Assembly (NCBI GenBank): GCA_039105265.1
Contig: JAPFFF010000004.1
Location: forward strand, 7,359,501 to 7,423,500
Source: Tritrichomonas musculus
Taxonomy: Eukaryota; Parabasalia; Tritrichomonadida; Tritrichomonadidae
Direction: 5' to 3'
Length of the DNA stretch: 64,000 nt
Positions 43,886-54,842 of this stretch are shown one piece after another. The notes below the pieces were generated by a model that saw only the letters and a program-made list of their open reading frames with translations, searched no databases and was not told the DNA's origin. Positions within the stretch are counted from its first letter, which is position 1. Each line of letters starts with the position of its first letter. Made by a program: the position numbers and the translations under genes.

Positions 43886-44227
43886 ATGTCAAAATACTAC
43901 TGTAAGTTTTGCGGGTTTAGCATGAACACGCCCTCAGGCTTAACAGGAGGTTCATGCAAAGTAAGCCCATCAAAGAAGCACGTCCTTTATGAAGGCTCTG
44001 AGAAAAAGAAATACTTCTGCGAATTTTGTGGTTCCAATATGAACACTCTTCCAGGACTATGCGGAGGTTCATGCCGCAAAAGTCCAACGGGCCATCATGT
44101 TCCTTATCCAGGAAATGAAAAAAGTACTTATTCTTGCAAATTCTGCGGATCCAAAATGAATACAATTCCAGGATTATGTGGAGGTTCATGCAGCAAAAGT
44201 CCAAGTAAATATCACCAACCAGCTTAA
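43886..44227 (+). CDS. Small protein of three CxFCG zinc-ribbon repeats (copy 2)
   Basis: Encodes the same 113-residue protein as the 30426-30767 gene, with a silent change in one Cys codon. The initiator-like TCATTTCACTTTT is also kept upstream (about 43863-43875). Retention of an identical product in both copies, in a region where other genes have decayed, hints at selection, or simply at very recent duplication. Confidence 0.75.
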   Translation: MSKYYCKFCGFSMNTPSGLTGGSCKVSPSKKHVLYEGSEKKKYFCEFCGSNMNTLPGLCGGSCRKSPTGHHVPYPGNEKSTYSCKFCGSKMNTIPGLCGGSCSKSPSKYHQPA

Positions 44228-44664
44228 TTTTTTAAACGATAATTTAATCAACATTATTTTCATTATATATATTATATTTGGAAAATTTACTTTCATACTG
44301 GATGATTTGAGTAATATATTAAGAAATCTCAGAAATTATATATTAATTTAATTATTTTGTTTTATCCTTCATCAATTAATATTTTCATTGTAAATAAGGA
44401 TATACATTATTAATAATATATATCAAAGACATTTTAATTAAAATAATAAAAAAGAATAAAAAATAATAAAAAAATATTTTGATTTATAAAAAAAGTAATC
44501 AGCATAGGAAGACTTAAACATGTATTTTTTTATCTGAAAACCTGTAATATGAAACATTTTTTAAATGTGAGTAATCATTTTCAATAAAAAAACAAGACAC
44601 ATATTTCATTAAAGATTCAAGACAAACTTTTTGAAAAGAAAAGAAATATTAACCTTTTTGAAAA

Positions 44665-44800
44665 AAAATTGCAATCTTATGTAATGAGTATAAATTAAAG
44701 AAAATTTAAATTAAACAAATATTTTTTGTAAAACCATAAAATTCTAGGGAAATATTTGAATTTTCTTTAATTTATACTCATTACATAAGATTGCAATTTT
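44665..44800. repeat. Perfect 42-bp inverted repeat
   Basis: Arms 44665-44706 and 44759-44800 are exact reverse complements around a 52-bp spacer. Copy 1 of the duplication has only the right arm (about 31232-31277), so the left arm was added in copy 2, as if copied from its partner in reverse. Confidence 0.8.
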
Positions 44801-45136
44801 TTTTTTTTTTTTTTTCAAAATATATAAATTCTATTTTGCTTTTTTACAAAAAATAAAAAAAAAAGCTTAAAAATAAATAAAAACATATAAAATCACTTGA
44901 TTGCACTCAAAATCAAAAATCAATATAGGCATCACTATAATCTTCAATTATTTCCATTTTGTCTCATGTCTCATTATCTTTCACTTTCTTTGTCTTTTTC
45001 TTCTTATTGATATATAATTTCCATATAATAAATATAAAAAAAAAATTGTATAAATTTTTTTTATTCTTGGAGAAATTATTGTTAAGCCTTTATTTTATAA
45101 CAAAGCGTAAAATATCTTTGAAAAATATGCATTTTT

Positions 45137-47239
45137 TTATCTTCCACAACCTCCTCCGCCTCCAAATCCTCCTCCTCCAAATCCTCCTCCGCCATGACTA
45201 TGTGAAGATCTAAAACTGTGAGAGCTTGCTTGAGGGGGCGAATTGACCATGTTATTAACCATACTGTTATTCATAATCATAATTCTTCTGTGCATCCAAT
45301 AATAATCGTTATAACGATAGCTGTCATAACTAGAATACACGATCCAATGTGGCGGACTGACTGTCAAGCTATCAAATTTGTGTTTCCACTTATTTGTCAT
45401 GTCCAAAACTTGGGCATAGCAGATGAAGTTGTAGAACAATTCAGGATCCTTTTTGACGAATGATTCGAACTCTTCATTTACAGGATGTTCAATGAAATCT
45501 TTAAATCCGAACACTTCATTAATTTTAGCTTTAAAATAAGCATTTTTGGTTATCATGTAAGTCGAGCAAAAGACGCAAATCTCACTTAGAATGCACAATG
45601 CCAATTTATTTTCATCCGAAATAATAAAAGTTGGAACATTAGACATATACAAATAGCACTGGAAAAAGCAAGCAATTCCAACCAAAAGCATTTTAAATAT
45701 ATACTCACTACTCAATATGTAGTGAAATGAAATCAAATATCTCACAATCCAGATAAAGAGTTGTATAAAACCAAAAACAAATAAAGGACAATCTAATTTA
45801 AAATCTTCTGAAATCATTTTTTGTATCTTTAAAGGAGCAAGTATCAGCCAAATGCTGCTCAATGCAGCAAATAGCAAAGATAAAATGACACTGTTTCCAT
45901 TGTCAAATGCGTTTGTTTGTGTTTCAACCATGTTGATAACAATATTTATTGTTTCATAAAACTTATATTTAAGATCTAAAGTATTGACAACATCACCATT
46001 CTTAAAAAGTTTATCAAACATGTATTTTTGATAAGTTGGAAATGAATCAGGAAGAGAAGCTTCATTCTTGATCAAAACAGGATCGTTTTCATCATCAAAA
46101 TTAATATTTAAATAGCCTTTACTTGCCCAATAAAAAATGATTGAAGGAACATCAGATTTTTTAACTCTTCCATTAACAACCTTGCTCATTATTAATGGAT
46201 CCAACGTATTAAGAGCAGATGTATAACGAACTGGAACAATTTTATTTTTATAATGAGCATTGAAGCCTAATGCAACGATAACCAACAAAATTAAAGATGT
46301 TATTATGATGTAGTTAAAACAAGAAGAATCAGTATAACTGTTTATTGCTTTAGATGCAAAATGGAGATTAAAAGTGACTCCTTCGAATACATTAAGATGA
46401 TCAACAAATAGAGAAATAATTTTTTTCTTTTTAATTGAGAAATTTGGAAATTCTTTCGTCGTTCCATATGGACCAACATAACATTTGGCTTCTTCAAATC
46501 CTGATGGAACATTAAGTTGGACAAATATATTGTTAATTTTACATTGCCAATTGTGTCCAACAACATTCAATGGCATCATATTCTTCTTCTGAAATTCTTT
46601 ACTTAAAATTCGGAATTCGTATGTGATAAAATAGCTTTCATTTTTTCCATATTTTATTTGGTAATCACCAATATCAAAAACTAAGCTACTTCCAAGTGAA
46701 TAAATTCTGTGATAAACTTTTTGAATGCCATTTTCGGTTATTTGATAAATTCGAACTTTTCGTATTTGAACGCCATTGTCAACAGGAATATAACGCATAA
46801 ATCCTGTGTTTCGTACTCCTTGATAACTTATGGTTATGTTTTCAGTAACATTCATTGAACTATCGTTGTTGATATCATATAATATATTATATTTGGTGAT
46901 TTCTATTTGATACTGGCTATCATAATAAGCCATAATTTTTCTTTTGTCTGCTTTCTTTTTATCGATAAAAATGAACAATAAAAGAAATGAAAAGATAAAA
47001 AGAAAAAGAATATTATGATAATTAATTTTTTCATCTTTCAAATAAAAAATAATTGATTGAAACTTCTGGAATATATATTTGAATTGGTTTAATTCATTAC
47101 ATCCGGAAATTAGTTTGGATGGAATTTTTTGGGTTGATTGATTTTTTGTATTCAAAGAGGGTAATGAGATCTTATCATCAATTTGATTTGTTAAAAAATC
47201 GTCTGCCGATAAATTTTTTCCAATTAAACAGTCAGCCAT
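45137..47239 (-). CDS. DUF2207-type multi-pass membrane protein
   Basis: 700 residues. There is a cytosolic N-terminal region of about 75 residues, a hydrophobic segment at about 77-95 (NILFLFIFSFLLLFIFI), then the DUF2207 exofacial domain (YDINNDSSMNVTENITISYQ, then NTGFMRYIPVDNG). A second span lies near 310 (IIITSLILLVIVALGF), followed by a winged-helix-like part (IIFYWASKGYLNINFDDEND). Two to four further spans lie at about 440-560. The C-terminal tail ends in His/Ser and Gly-rich GGGGFGGGGFGGGGGCGR. The same design is known in bacterial DUF2207 proteins of unknown function, where a Gly-rich end is also typical. Presence here suggests ancient transfer from bacteria. The gene is intact; copy 1 at 31.3 kb is a stub. 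Confidence 0.8.
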   Translation of the reverse strand: MADCLIGKNLSADDFLTNQIDDKISLPSLNTKNQSTQKIPSKLISGCNELNQFKYIFQKFQSIIFYLKDEKINYHNILFLFIFSFLLLFIFIDKKKADKRKIMAYYDSQYQIEITKYNILYDINNDSSMNVTENITISYQGVRNTGFMRYIPVDNGVQIRKVRIYQITENGIQKVYHRIYSLGSSLVFDIGDYQIKYGKNESYFITYEFRILSKEFQKKNMMPLNVVGHNWQCKINNIFVQLNVPSGFEEAKCYVGPYGTTKEFPNFSIKKKKIISLFVDHLNVFEGVTFNLHFASKAINSYTDSSCFNYIIITSLILLVIVALGFNAHYKNKIVPVRYTSALNTLDPLIMSKVVNGRVKKSDVPSIIFYWASKGYLNINFDDENDPVLIKNEASLPDSFPTYQKYMFDKLFKNGDVVNTLDLKYKFYETINIVINMVETQTNAFDNGNSVILSLLFAALSSIWLILAPLKIQKMISEDFKLDCPLFVFGFIQLFIWIVRYLISFHYILSSEYIFKMLLVGIACFFQCYLYMSNVPTFIISDENKLALCILSEICVFCSTYMITKNAYFKAKINEVFGFKDFIEHPVNEEFESFVKKDPELFYNFICYAQVLDMTNKWKHKFDSLTVSPPHWIVYSSYDSYRYNDYYWMHRRIMIMNNSMVNNMVNSPPQASSHSFRSSHSHGGGGFGGGGFGGGGGCGR

Positions 47240-48079
47240 CGTATCAAAAATATGAAGTTGGATTAAAATTTTAAATCCGAATAATTGACCAAAAAAAAAA
47301 TTTGGGTATAAAATGGTATACTTTTTGTGACAATTTATTTTTTTCGATTTTAATATATTTTTTGGATAGAAAAATGATAAAAAAGAAATTGTAAATCAAG
47401 TTTTAAAGATAAATAAATAGGCTTGTTATTCTCCAATTCTCGAGATCGATATATAAATATGAACAGATTCTCGAGATCTATTTCAAAGATCGAGAATTTT
47501 TTTTCAGAGCTTTTAATATCAGAATCTTCAATTCAACTTTTGGATAAAATTTTGATCGCAATTTAATCTCAAATATTTCATAAAAAAGAATGTATTTTTT
47601 GATTTTAATCTTAAAATAAACATCAATGCATTCTATTATTTATTTTTAAATATTTTAAAATCACAAATACCAATTATATAAAAAGATAAATCTGTTTGAG
47701 ATCTCAAAATCTTGGTAATTGTAATCAAGTTTACAATTATTTTTATATCACATTTCATATCTTGATAATCTCGATATCTGATTTAACAGGATATTATAAT
47801 ATCCCTTGCTTTTTGTTTATTTATAAATAAAAAAAATGCTATATCATTTTAGTTTTATCATCAACAGGGGAAAAAAAAAGTCTAGCATAAAATGTTACAA
47901 TGTAACATTGTTACATCTAACAAGTTAGGGCTGAGGGATTCCCATCCCTATCACAAAAATTTAAAATGATTCGGAAATTCAGCACTTTTAGATTTTTATT
48001 TAATATATATATATAATAACATGAAATATTGATGTTTAAATATTAATTTTTATTAATTGCTATTTATAATCAGCGGAAA
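47240..48079. other. Spacer with CTCGAGAT/GATATC repeats
   Basis: Contains TTCTCGAGATC words (about 47440 and 47470) and TAGGCTTGTTATT (47420, complement of 11303). ATCACATTTCATATCTTGAT (about 47747) is the complement of words at 37790-37830. ACAATGTAACATTGTTACAT at about 47897 is a short palindromic run. No gene seen. Confidence 0.45.
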
Positions 48080-48385
48080 TTATTTAGAAAGCAATTGCCT
48101 GATTTCATCATTTGGGGAATAATTAATTGGTGTTCTACCTTGTAAATCTTCAATATTAATATTAATATCTTCCCTTTTTAATAAAAGCTTTACAATTTCA
48201 GGATCACCAATTTCAACAGCAAGATGTAATGCTGCTTTATAAAATAAATTATTTCGAATGCACTCACTTAGAATGTCTGAATAATGGGATGATTTTGCAT
48301 TTACATCAATGCTTGCTTTTGATAAAAGTTCTTTAATTACATTAATATTTTTTGTATCAACTGCTTTATATAATGCGGTTTCAAA
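48080..48385 (-). CDS. C-terminal ankyrin repeats and cap of the minus-strand DUF3447 gene
   Basis: A continuous frame reads ETALYKAVDTKNINVIKELL, SKASIDVNAKSSHYSDILSE, CIRNNLFYKAALHLAVEIGD, PEIVKLLLKREDININIEDL, then QGRTPINYSPNDEIRQLLSK and a stop. This is two ankyrin units joined by a 20-residue linker, plus a C-cap, like the end of gene B. It lies about 4.5 kb from the 5' part of the gene, with seven single modules between. It shows what an uninterrupted module-to-module linker looks like. Confidence 0.65.
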   Translation of the reverse strand, partial: FETALYKAVDTKNINVIKELLSKASIDVNAKSSHYSDILSECIRNNLFYKAALHLAVEIGDPEIVKLLLKREDININIEDLQGRTPINYSPNDEIRQLLSK

Positions 48386-51300
48386 AATACATTTTATTTT
48401 AAAATTTCATTGAAAGGAATGATTCTAAATTTTATTGAAAGATATGATTTTGAATTTTATTGAAAGATATGATTTAGAATTTCATTGAAAGATATAATTT
48501 TGAATTTCATTAAAAGATATGATTTTGAATTTTATTGAAAGATATGATTTTGAATTCTATTGAAAGATATGATTTTGAATTTTATTGAAAAATATGATTT
48601 TGAATTCTATTGAAAGATATGATTTTGAATGTAATTGAAAGATATGATTTTGAATGTAATTGAAAGATATGATTTTGAATTTCATTGAAAAATAAGATTT
48701 TGAATGTAATTGAAAGATATGATTTTGAATTTCATTGAAAAATAAGATTTTGAATTCTATTGAAAGATATGATTTTGAATGTAATTGAAAGATATGATTT
48801 TGAATGTCATTGAATGATATGATTTTGAATCCAATTGAAAGATATGATTTTGAATAGTATTGAAATATATGATTTTGAATACAATTGAATGATATGATTT
48901 TGAATGTCATTGAATGACATGATTTTGAATGTGATTGAATGATATGATTTTGAATGTCATTGAATGATATGATTTTGAATTCTATCGAAAGATATGATTT
49001 TGAATTTCATTAAAATATTGTATTGTAAATTCTATCGAAAGTTATGATTTTAAATTATATTATAAAATATGATCATGAATTCTATCAAAAGATATGATTT
49101 AAAATATCATTGAAAGATATGACTTTGAATGAAATTGAAAGATATGATTTTGAATTTCATTGAAAGGCATAATTTAGAATTTCATTGAAAGTCATAATTT
49201 TGAATTTCATTTAAAGATATGATTTCAAATTGTATTGAAATACATAATTTGAATTTCATCGAAAGATATGATTTTGAATTTCATTGAAATATATAGTTAT
49301 GAACTGTGTTGAAAAATATGATTATGAATTATATAAAAAAAAAAACATTTTGAATGTGATCAATTTTATTTTTATGTTTTTCTTTATTTAACAAAAGTTT
49401 GATGATATCAATGTTTTCTTTTTCAACGGCCAAATATAATGCTGTTTTATAAATTTAAATTATATTTATTAAAATTTCATTTAACGATATGATTTTTAAT
49501 TTCGTTGAAAGATATGATTTTGAATTTCATTGAAACATATAATTTTGAATGTGGTTGAAACATATAATTTTGAATGTGGTCGAAAGATAAAAATTTAAAT
49601 TATGTTAAAGGATATGATTTTGAATTTCATTGAAATATATAATTTCAAATCGTATTGAATAAATGAATTTGAATTTGATTAAAAAATATGATTTGGAATT
49701 ATATTGAAAAATATAATTATGAATGTAATCAAAAGATATCATTCTGAATATCATTGAAAAAAATGTTTTTAAATGTAATTAAAAAATATGATTATGAATT
49801 TCTTTGAAAGATATGATTATGAATGTCATTGCAAAATATTATATTAAATTATATTGAAATAAAAGATATTGTATTTCATTGAAAAATATGATATTGTATT
49901 TTATTAAAAGATGTGATATTGTAATACTATGAAAGATGAGATATTGTAATATTATGAAAGATATGATTTTGAATTTCATTGAAAGTTATGATATTGAATT
50001 ATATTGAAAGATATGATTTTGAATTTTATTGAAAGATATGATTTTAAATGCTATTGAAAGATATGATATTGAATTTCATTGAAAGATATGATATTGAATT
50101 TCATTGAAAGATATGATATTGAATTTCATCAACACATATGATTTTGAATTATATTTCAAGATAGGATTTTGAATTATATTTCAAGATAGGATTTAAAATG
50201 TGATTGAAAAATATGATTTTGAATTTTATTGAAAGATAAGATTATAAATTATATTGAAAGATATTATTTTAAATCGTATTGAAAAATATGATTTTGAATT
50301 TTATTGAAATATATGATTTTGAATTTCATTGAAAGATATAATTTATAATTGTATTGAAAGATATGATTTTATTTTATTGAAATATATAATTTTGAACTCT
50401 ATTGAAAAATATGATTTTGAACTCTATTTGAAAATATGATTTTGAATGTAATTGAAATATATGATTTTGAATGTTATTGAAAGATATGATTTCAAATTGT
50501 ATTGAAATACATAATTTGAATTTCATTGAAAGATATGATTTTGAATGTCATTGAATGATATGATTTTGAATGTCATTGAATGATATGATTTTGAATTTTA
50601 TAAAAAAATAAAGAAAATATTAAGAACATTGATGTTAAGTTTCTCATTCTTTAATAAAAGTTCGATAATATCAATGTTTTCTTTTTCAACGGCCAAATAT
50701 AATGCTGTTTTATAAATTTAAATTATATTTATTAAAATTTCATTTAACGATATGATTTTGAATTTCGTTGAAAGATATGATTTTGAATGTAATTGAAAGA
50801 TATAATTTTAAATTTCATTGAAACATATAATTTTGAATGTGGTTGAAAGATAAAAATTTAAATTATGTTAAAGGATATGATTTTGAATTTCATTGAAATA
50901 TATAATTTCAAATCGTATTGAATAAATGAATTTGAATTTGATTAAAAAATATGATTTGGAATTGTATTGAAAAATATAATTATGAATGTAATCAAAAGAT
51001 ATCATTCTGAATATCATTGAAAAAAATGTTTTTAAATGTTATTGAAATTTATGATTATGAATTTCTTTGAAAGATATGATTATGAATGTAATTAAAAAAT
51101 ATGATTTTGAATTGTATTGAAAAATTTGATTGTGAATTGGATTGAATGATAGTATTTTGAATGCCGTTGAAAGATATGATTTTGAATGTCATTGAATGAC
51201 ATGATTTCGAATTATATCGAAAGATATGATTTTGAATGTTATTGAATTATATGATTTTGAATGTAATTGAATGATATGATTTTGAATGTCATTGAAAGAT

Positions 51301-52845
51301 ATGATTTTGAATGTCATTGAATGATATGATTTTGAATGTCATTGAATGATATGATTTTGAATTTTATAAAAAAATAAAGAAAATATTAAGAACATTGATG
51401 TTAAGTTTCTCATTCTTTAATAAAAGTTCGATAATATCAATGTTTTCTTTTTCAACGGCCAAATATAATGCTGTTTTATAAATTTAAATTATATTTATTA
51501 AAATTTCATTTAACGATATGATTTTGAATTTCATTGAAAGATATGATTTTGAATGTAATTGAAAGATATGATTTTGAATTTCATTGAAAGATATGATTTT
51601 GAATTTTATTGAAAGATATGATTTTGAATCCAATTGAAAGATATGATTTTGAATGTCATTGAAAAATAGGATTTTGAATTTCATTGAAAGATATGATTTT
51701 GAATCCAATTGAAAGACATGATTTTGAATGTAATTGAATGATATGATTTTGAATGTCATTGAAAGATATGATTTTGAATGTCATTGAATGATATGATTTT
51801 GAATGTCATTGAATGATATGATTTTGAATTTTATAAAAAAATAAAGAAAATATTAAGAACATTGATGTTAAGTTTCTCATTCTTTAATAAAAGTTCGATA
51901 ATATCAATGTTTTCTTTTTCAACGGCCAAATATAATGCTGTTTTATAAATTTAAATTATATTTATTAAAATTTCATTTAACGATATGATTTTGAATTTTG
52001 TTGAAAGATATGATTTTGAATGAAACAAAAATATATGATTTTGAATGAAATAAAATACATGATTTTGAATGTAATTGAAAGATAAGGCTTTGAATTTTAT
52101 AAAAAATTATGAAAAATATATCCAAGATTGATGTCAATTTTGTCATTCTTTAATAAAAGTTTGACAATTTCAATATTTTCTTTTTCAACTGCCAAATATA
52201 ATGCTGTCTTATAAATTATTATTATATTAAAATTTCGTTGAAAGATATAATTTTAAATTTCATTGAAACATATAATTTTGAATGAAATTGAAAGATATGA
52301 TTTTGAATTCCATTTAAAAATATGATTTTGAATGTAATTGAATGATATGATTTTGAAAGTAATTGAATGACATGATTTTGAATGTCATTGAATGATATGA
52401 TTTTAAATGCCATTGAATGATATGATTTTGAATTTTATAAAAAAATAAAGAAAATATTAAGAACATTGATGTCAAGTTTCTCATTCTTTAATAAAAGTTC
52501 GATAATATCAATGTTTTCTTTTTCAACGGCCAAATATAATGCCGTTTTATGTAATTATATCATTTTAGAATTTTATCGAAAGATATGATTTTGAATTTCA
52601 TTGAAAGATATGATTTTGAATTTCATTGAAATATATGATTTTGAATGTAATTGAAATATATGATTTTGAATTCTATCGAAAGAAATGATTTTGAATGTCA
52701 TTGAATGATATGATTTTGAATTTTATAAAAAAATTAAGAAAAATATGAAGAACATTGATGTCAAGTTTCTCATTCTTTAATAAAAGTTCGATAATATCAA
52801 TGTTTTCTTTTTCAACGGCCAAATATAATGCTGCTTTATGTAATT
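48386..52845 (-). repeat. 25-bp satellite arrays alternating with single ankyrin modules
   Basis: A 25-bp unit (plus strand GATATGATTTTGAAT + three variable bases + ATTGAAA) fills most of this stretch. Well over 100 copies are in the same orientation, with occasional units off length. The arrays are interrupted by seven ankyrin modules on the minus strand at about 49353-49455, 50600-50720, 51370-51485, 51842-51955, 52100-52215, 52440-52550 and 52735-52840. Each reads KTALYLAVEKENIDIIELLL, then KNEKLNINV, or near. Several modules with their flanks are almost identical, showing larger-scale duplication on top of the 25-bp repeat. There are no DR/spacer features of a CRISPR array. Confidence 0.85.
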
Positions 52846-52904
52846 ATATCACCTTAGAATTTCATTGAAAGATATAATTCTGAATGTTATTTAAAGATAT
52901 GATT

Positions 52905-54128
52905 TTAACATAATTTAATAATTATCAATTGAAATTGTATTAACAGAATATTGAAAATTTCTGTTTTGTTTATATCTATATTTTTGTCGTTCAAAAGGTT
53001 ATTAAAAAGTACACAATAATCGTACTTGCACAAGCTGAAAAATGAAGATTCACTAATGGACTCATTTTTCAAAAAGGCGAAATTATAATATTTGAGACAT
53101 TGATTGATTGTATCCTGTGAATTTTCTTCATCGCTTTGTAAGAAGTTGTCTATGAAGTAATTTGCAATGTTGTTGTGGTGGCATTTGATTGATTCGTAAA
53201 AGACTTGTTTGTATGACTTATCCTCTAATTCAACATGATTGCCTTCAAGAAAGTGAATTATTTCTGCATTTTGGCCATGAATGGACAAAGACCACAACGA
53301 TGGCATTAATTTGACACCTTCAAGTCGCAAGTAGTTAAATATTTGAATTGAGCCAAAAAATACAGCATACTCGATCAATGAAATTCCATTATCTTCGTCA
53401 TCATTATCTTGCTCTAATTCTGCTTGCTTCTTAAGCAAAAAAGAATTTGTTTCATAAATTGATGGATTAATTTTTGAGTTAAGTGGAACATTATTTCGAG
53501 TAACGTAGGCAACAAACTCGTCATACATGTCATTTCGAATCAATTCGCAGATTTGGCAGTCATTTTCACCTTCTTTTCGCTTTTCATAAAAATTATCGCG
53601 CAATTCTTTCTTTATATCTTCAACCCATCCATTTTCTTTTTCTTCTTTTTCGTTGCTGTTTTTATATTTTGGGAACCACTTTTTATTGATGAATGGCTGA
53701 ATTTCTGGCTGAAAATACTGAGGATATTTGGCCTCTATATATTTTTCTGTATTTGTAATTTTTTTAACGATATATTCATCAATGATTATTAGTTGTTGTT
53801 CAATGAGAAATAAAAGAATCCTTTTGTTGCTCCTAAAAATATTGAATACTTCTGAATTTGAAAAAAAATATTTGATGTCATCTTTGAAAAAGATCAAAAC
53901 TCTTTCGATTTTGGAGAAAAAGTTGGGGAGACGATGGTGGTTATTTCCAATTTTAGAAATTAAGTGCATTAATGATAAAAGATAATACTTAGAATCACTT
54001 ATTTTTGTATCATTAAATTTACTTTCAAGAATTGTAAAATTATCTTCTATATTTGCTTCCTCTTCAAGAAAATATATAATATTTTCTTGGATATCCAACA
54101 TTGTGCTCAAGTAATCTTGAGAATTCAT
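52905..54128 (-). CDS. DUF3447-family ankyrin protein, N-terminal part
   Basis: 407 residues. The start MNSQDYLSTMLDIQENIIYF and the following helical region are typical of trichomonad DUF3447 proteins. The DUF3447 core is at about 215-330 (INPSIYETNSFLLKKQ, ISLIEYAVFFGSIQIFNYLR, PSLWSLSIHGQNAEIIHFLE). The frame ends shortly after the start of the ankyrin part (CVLFNNLLNDKNIDINKTEI and a few AT-driven residues). The first detached ankyrin module lies 60 bp downstream. The family forms large presumed scaffold proteins in the cytosol. As it stands the protein would lack its ankyrin tail unless the 25-bp arrays are removed from the RNA or read through. Confidence 0.8.
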   Translation of the reverse strand: MNSQDYLSTMLDIQENIIYFLEEEANIEDNFTILESKFNDTKISDSKYYLLSLMHLISKIGNNHHRLPNFFSKIERVLIFFKDDIKYFFSNSEVFNIFRSNKRILLFLIEQQLIIIDEYIVKKITNTEKYIEAKYPQYFQPEIQPFINKKWFPKYKNSNEKEEKENGWVEDIKKELRDNFYEKRKEGENDCQICELIRNDMYDEFVAYVTRNNVPLNSKINPSIYETNSFLLKKQAELEQDNDDEDNGISLIEYAVFFGSIQIFNYLRLEGVKLMPSLWSLSIHGQNAEIIHFLEGNHVELEDKSYKQVFYESIKCHHNNIANYFIDNFLQSDEENSQDTINQCLKYYNFAFLKNESISESSFFSLCKYDYCVLFNNLLNDKNIDINKTEIFNILLIQFQLIIIKLC

Positions 54129-54136
54129 AGTTTTTA

Positions 54137-54144
54137 CGAAATGA
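54137..54144 (-). promoter_or_regulatory. Initiator-like motif (TCATTTCG)
   Basis: On the minus strand, 9-16 bases before the ATG of the DUF3447 gene. It supports the chosen start and suggests the promoter is intact. Confidence 0.5.
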
Positions 54145-54842
54145 TAATTTTTATCTCAATTTATTCAATTTTGATAAAAGTTTTTTTTATTTTTTCTTAA
54201 GAAAAATAACGTATTTTTTATTTAAAAAAATACCAATTTTAACAGTATAAAAAAAGATTTATTTCTTGTTATTGGAAGAATAAGTATGAAAACTTATTTT
54301 ATTTTATTTAATCCGTATATATTATGCCTAACTTGATTAAATATGAAGTTTTTATTTATCATTAAAATATATTTATCTGGATATAAAAATAAGTTATAAT
54401 TAAAATTATAATATATTTATTATATAAAAGCAATTTTAAAAATTATTTTTTCTTCAAATACTATTATTAATAATTTTTAAATGAAAAAAATTATAAATAA
54501 ATATTGCATGTGCAATGATTTACGAAATTCTTCTCAATGATAAAAGAAAATCTATTTTTGACGAATCAAATAAAAATAGTAATATCTAAATAAATTAATA
54601 TTAAAATATAAAAAATAAAATGCTGGCCAATTCCAAACTGAGAACTAATTAACTATGATAATTGTTTTTCTGACCATATAGCACCAGAATTTTTTTTTAT
54701 TTTTTGATTTTGGAATGCGCCAGTCCAAACATCTTGAAACTTTGTGATTTAATTTACCATATATATATATAAGAATTTATATTATAATTTTGAACTGATT
54801 TAAAAAAAAATTTTGCTCCCCCACCTCTGAATATCTCAATAA
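54145..54842. other. Gene-free AT-rich spacer
   Basis: No coding signal or repeat ends, apart from a CTCCCCCACCTC patch just before the element at 54843. Confidence 0.5.

Larger units (their letters stand above)
43460..44800. repeat. Segmental duplication, copy 2
   Basis: Partner of 29998-31290 at an offset of about 13,460 bp, with few differences: indels near 43830, a substitution in the zinc-ribbon gene at 43902 that is silent, and an extra 90 or so bp near 44655-44728. Homology continues in patches to about 47300, so the original unit included the whole DUF2207 gene. Confidence 0.85.

Noticed and set aside
48557-48910. Protein-coding ORF of IQNHIFQ-type repeats
   Set aside because: It is a by-product of the stop-free 25-bp satellite, with no independent start context.
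48386-52845. CRISPR array
   Set aside because: Units are 25 bp head to tail without unique spacers, lie within ankyrin gene remains, and the host is eukaryotic.
48386-52845. Tandem copies of the very short (23-26 nt) introns known in Trichomonas
   Set aside because: The length fits, but the sense-strand unit has no GT start, no CTAAC branch word and no AG end.
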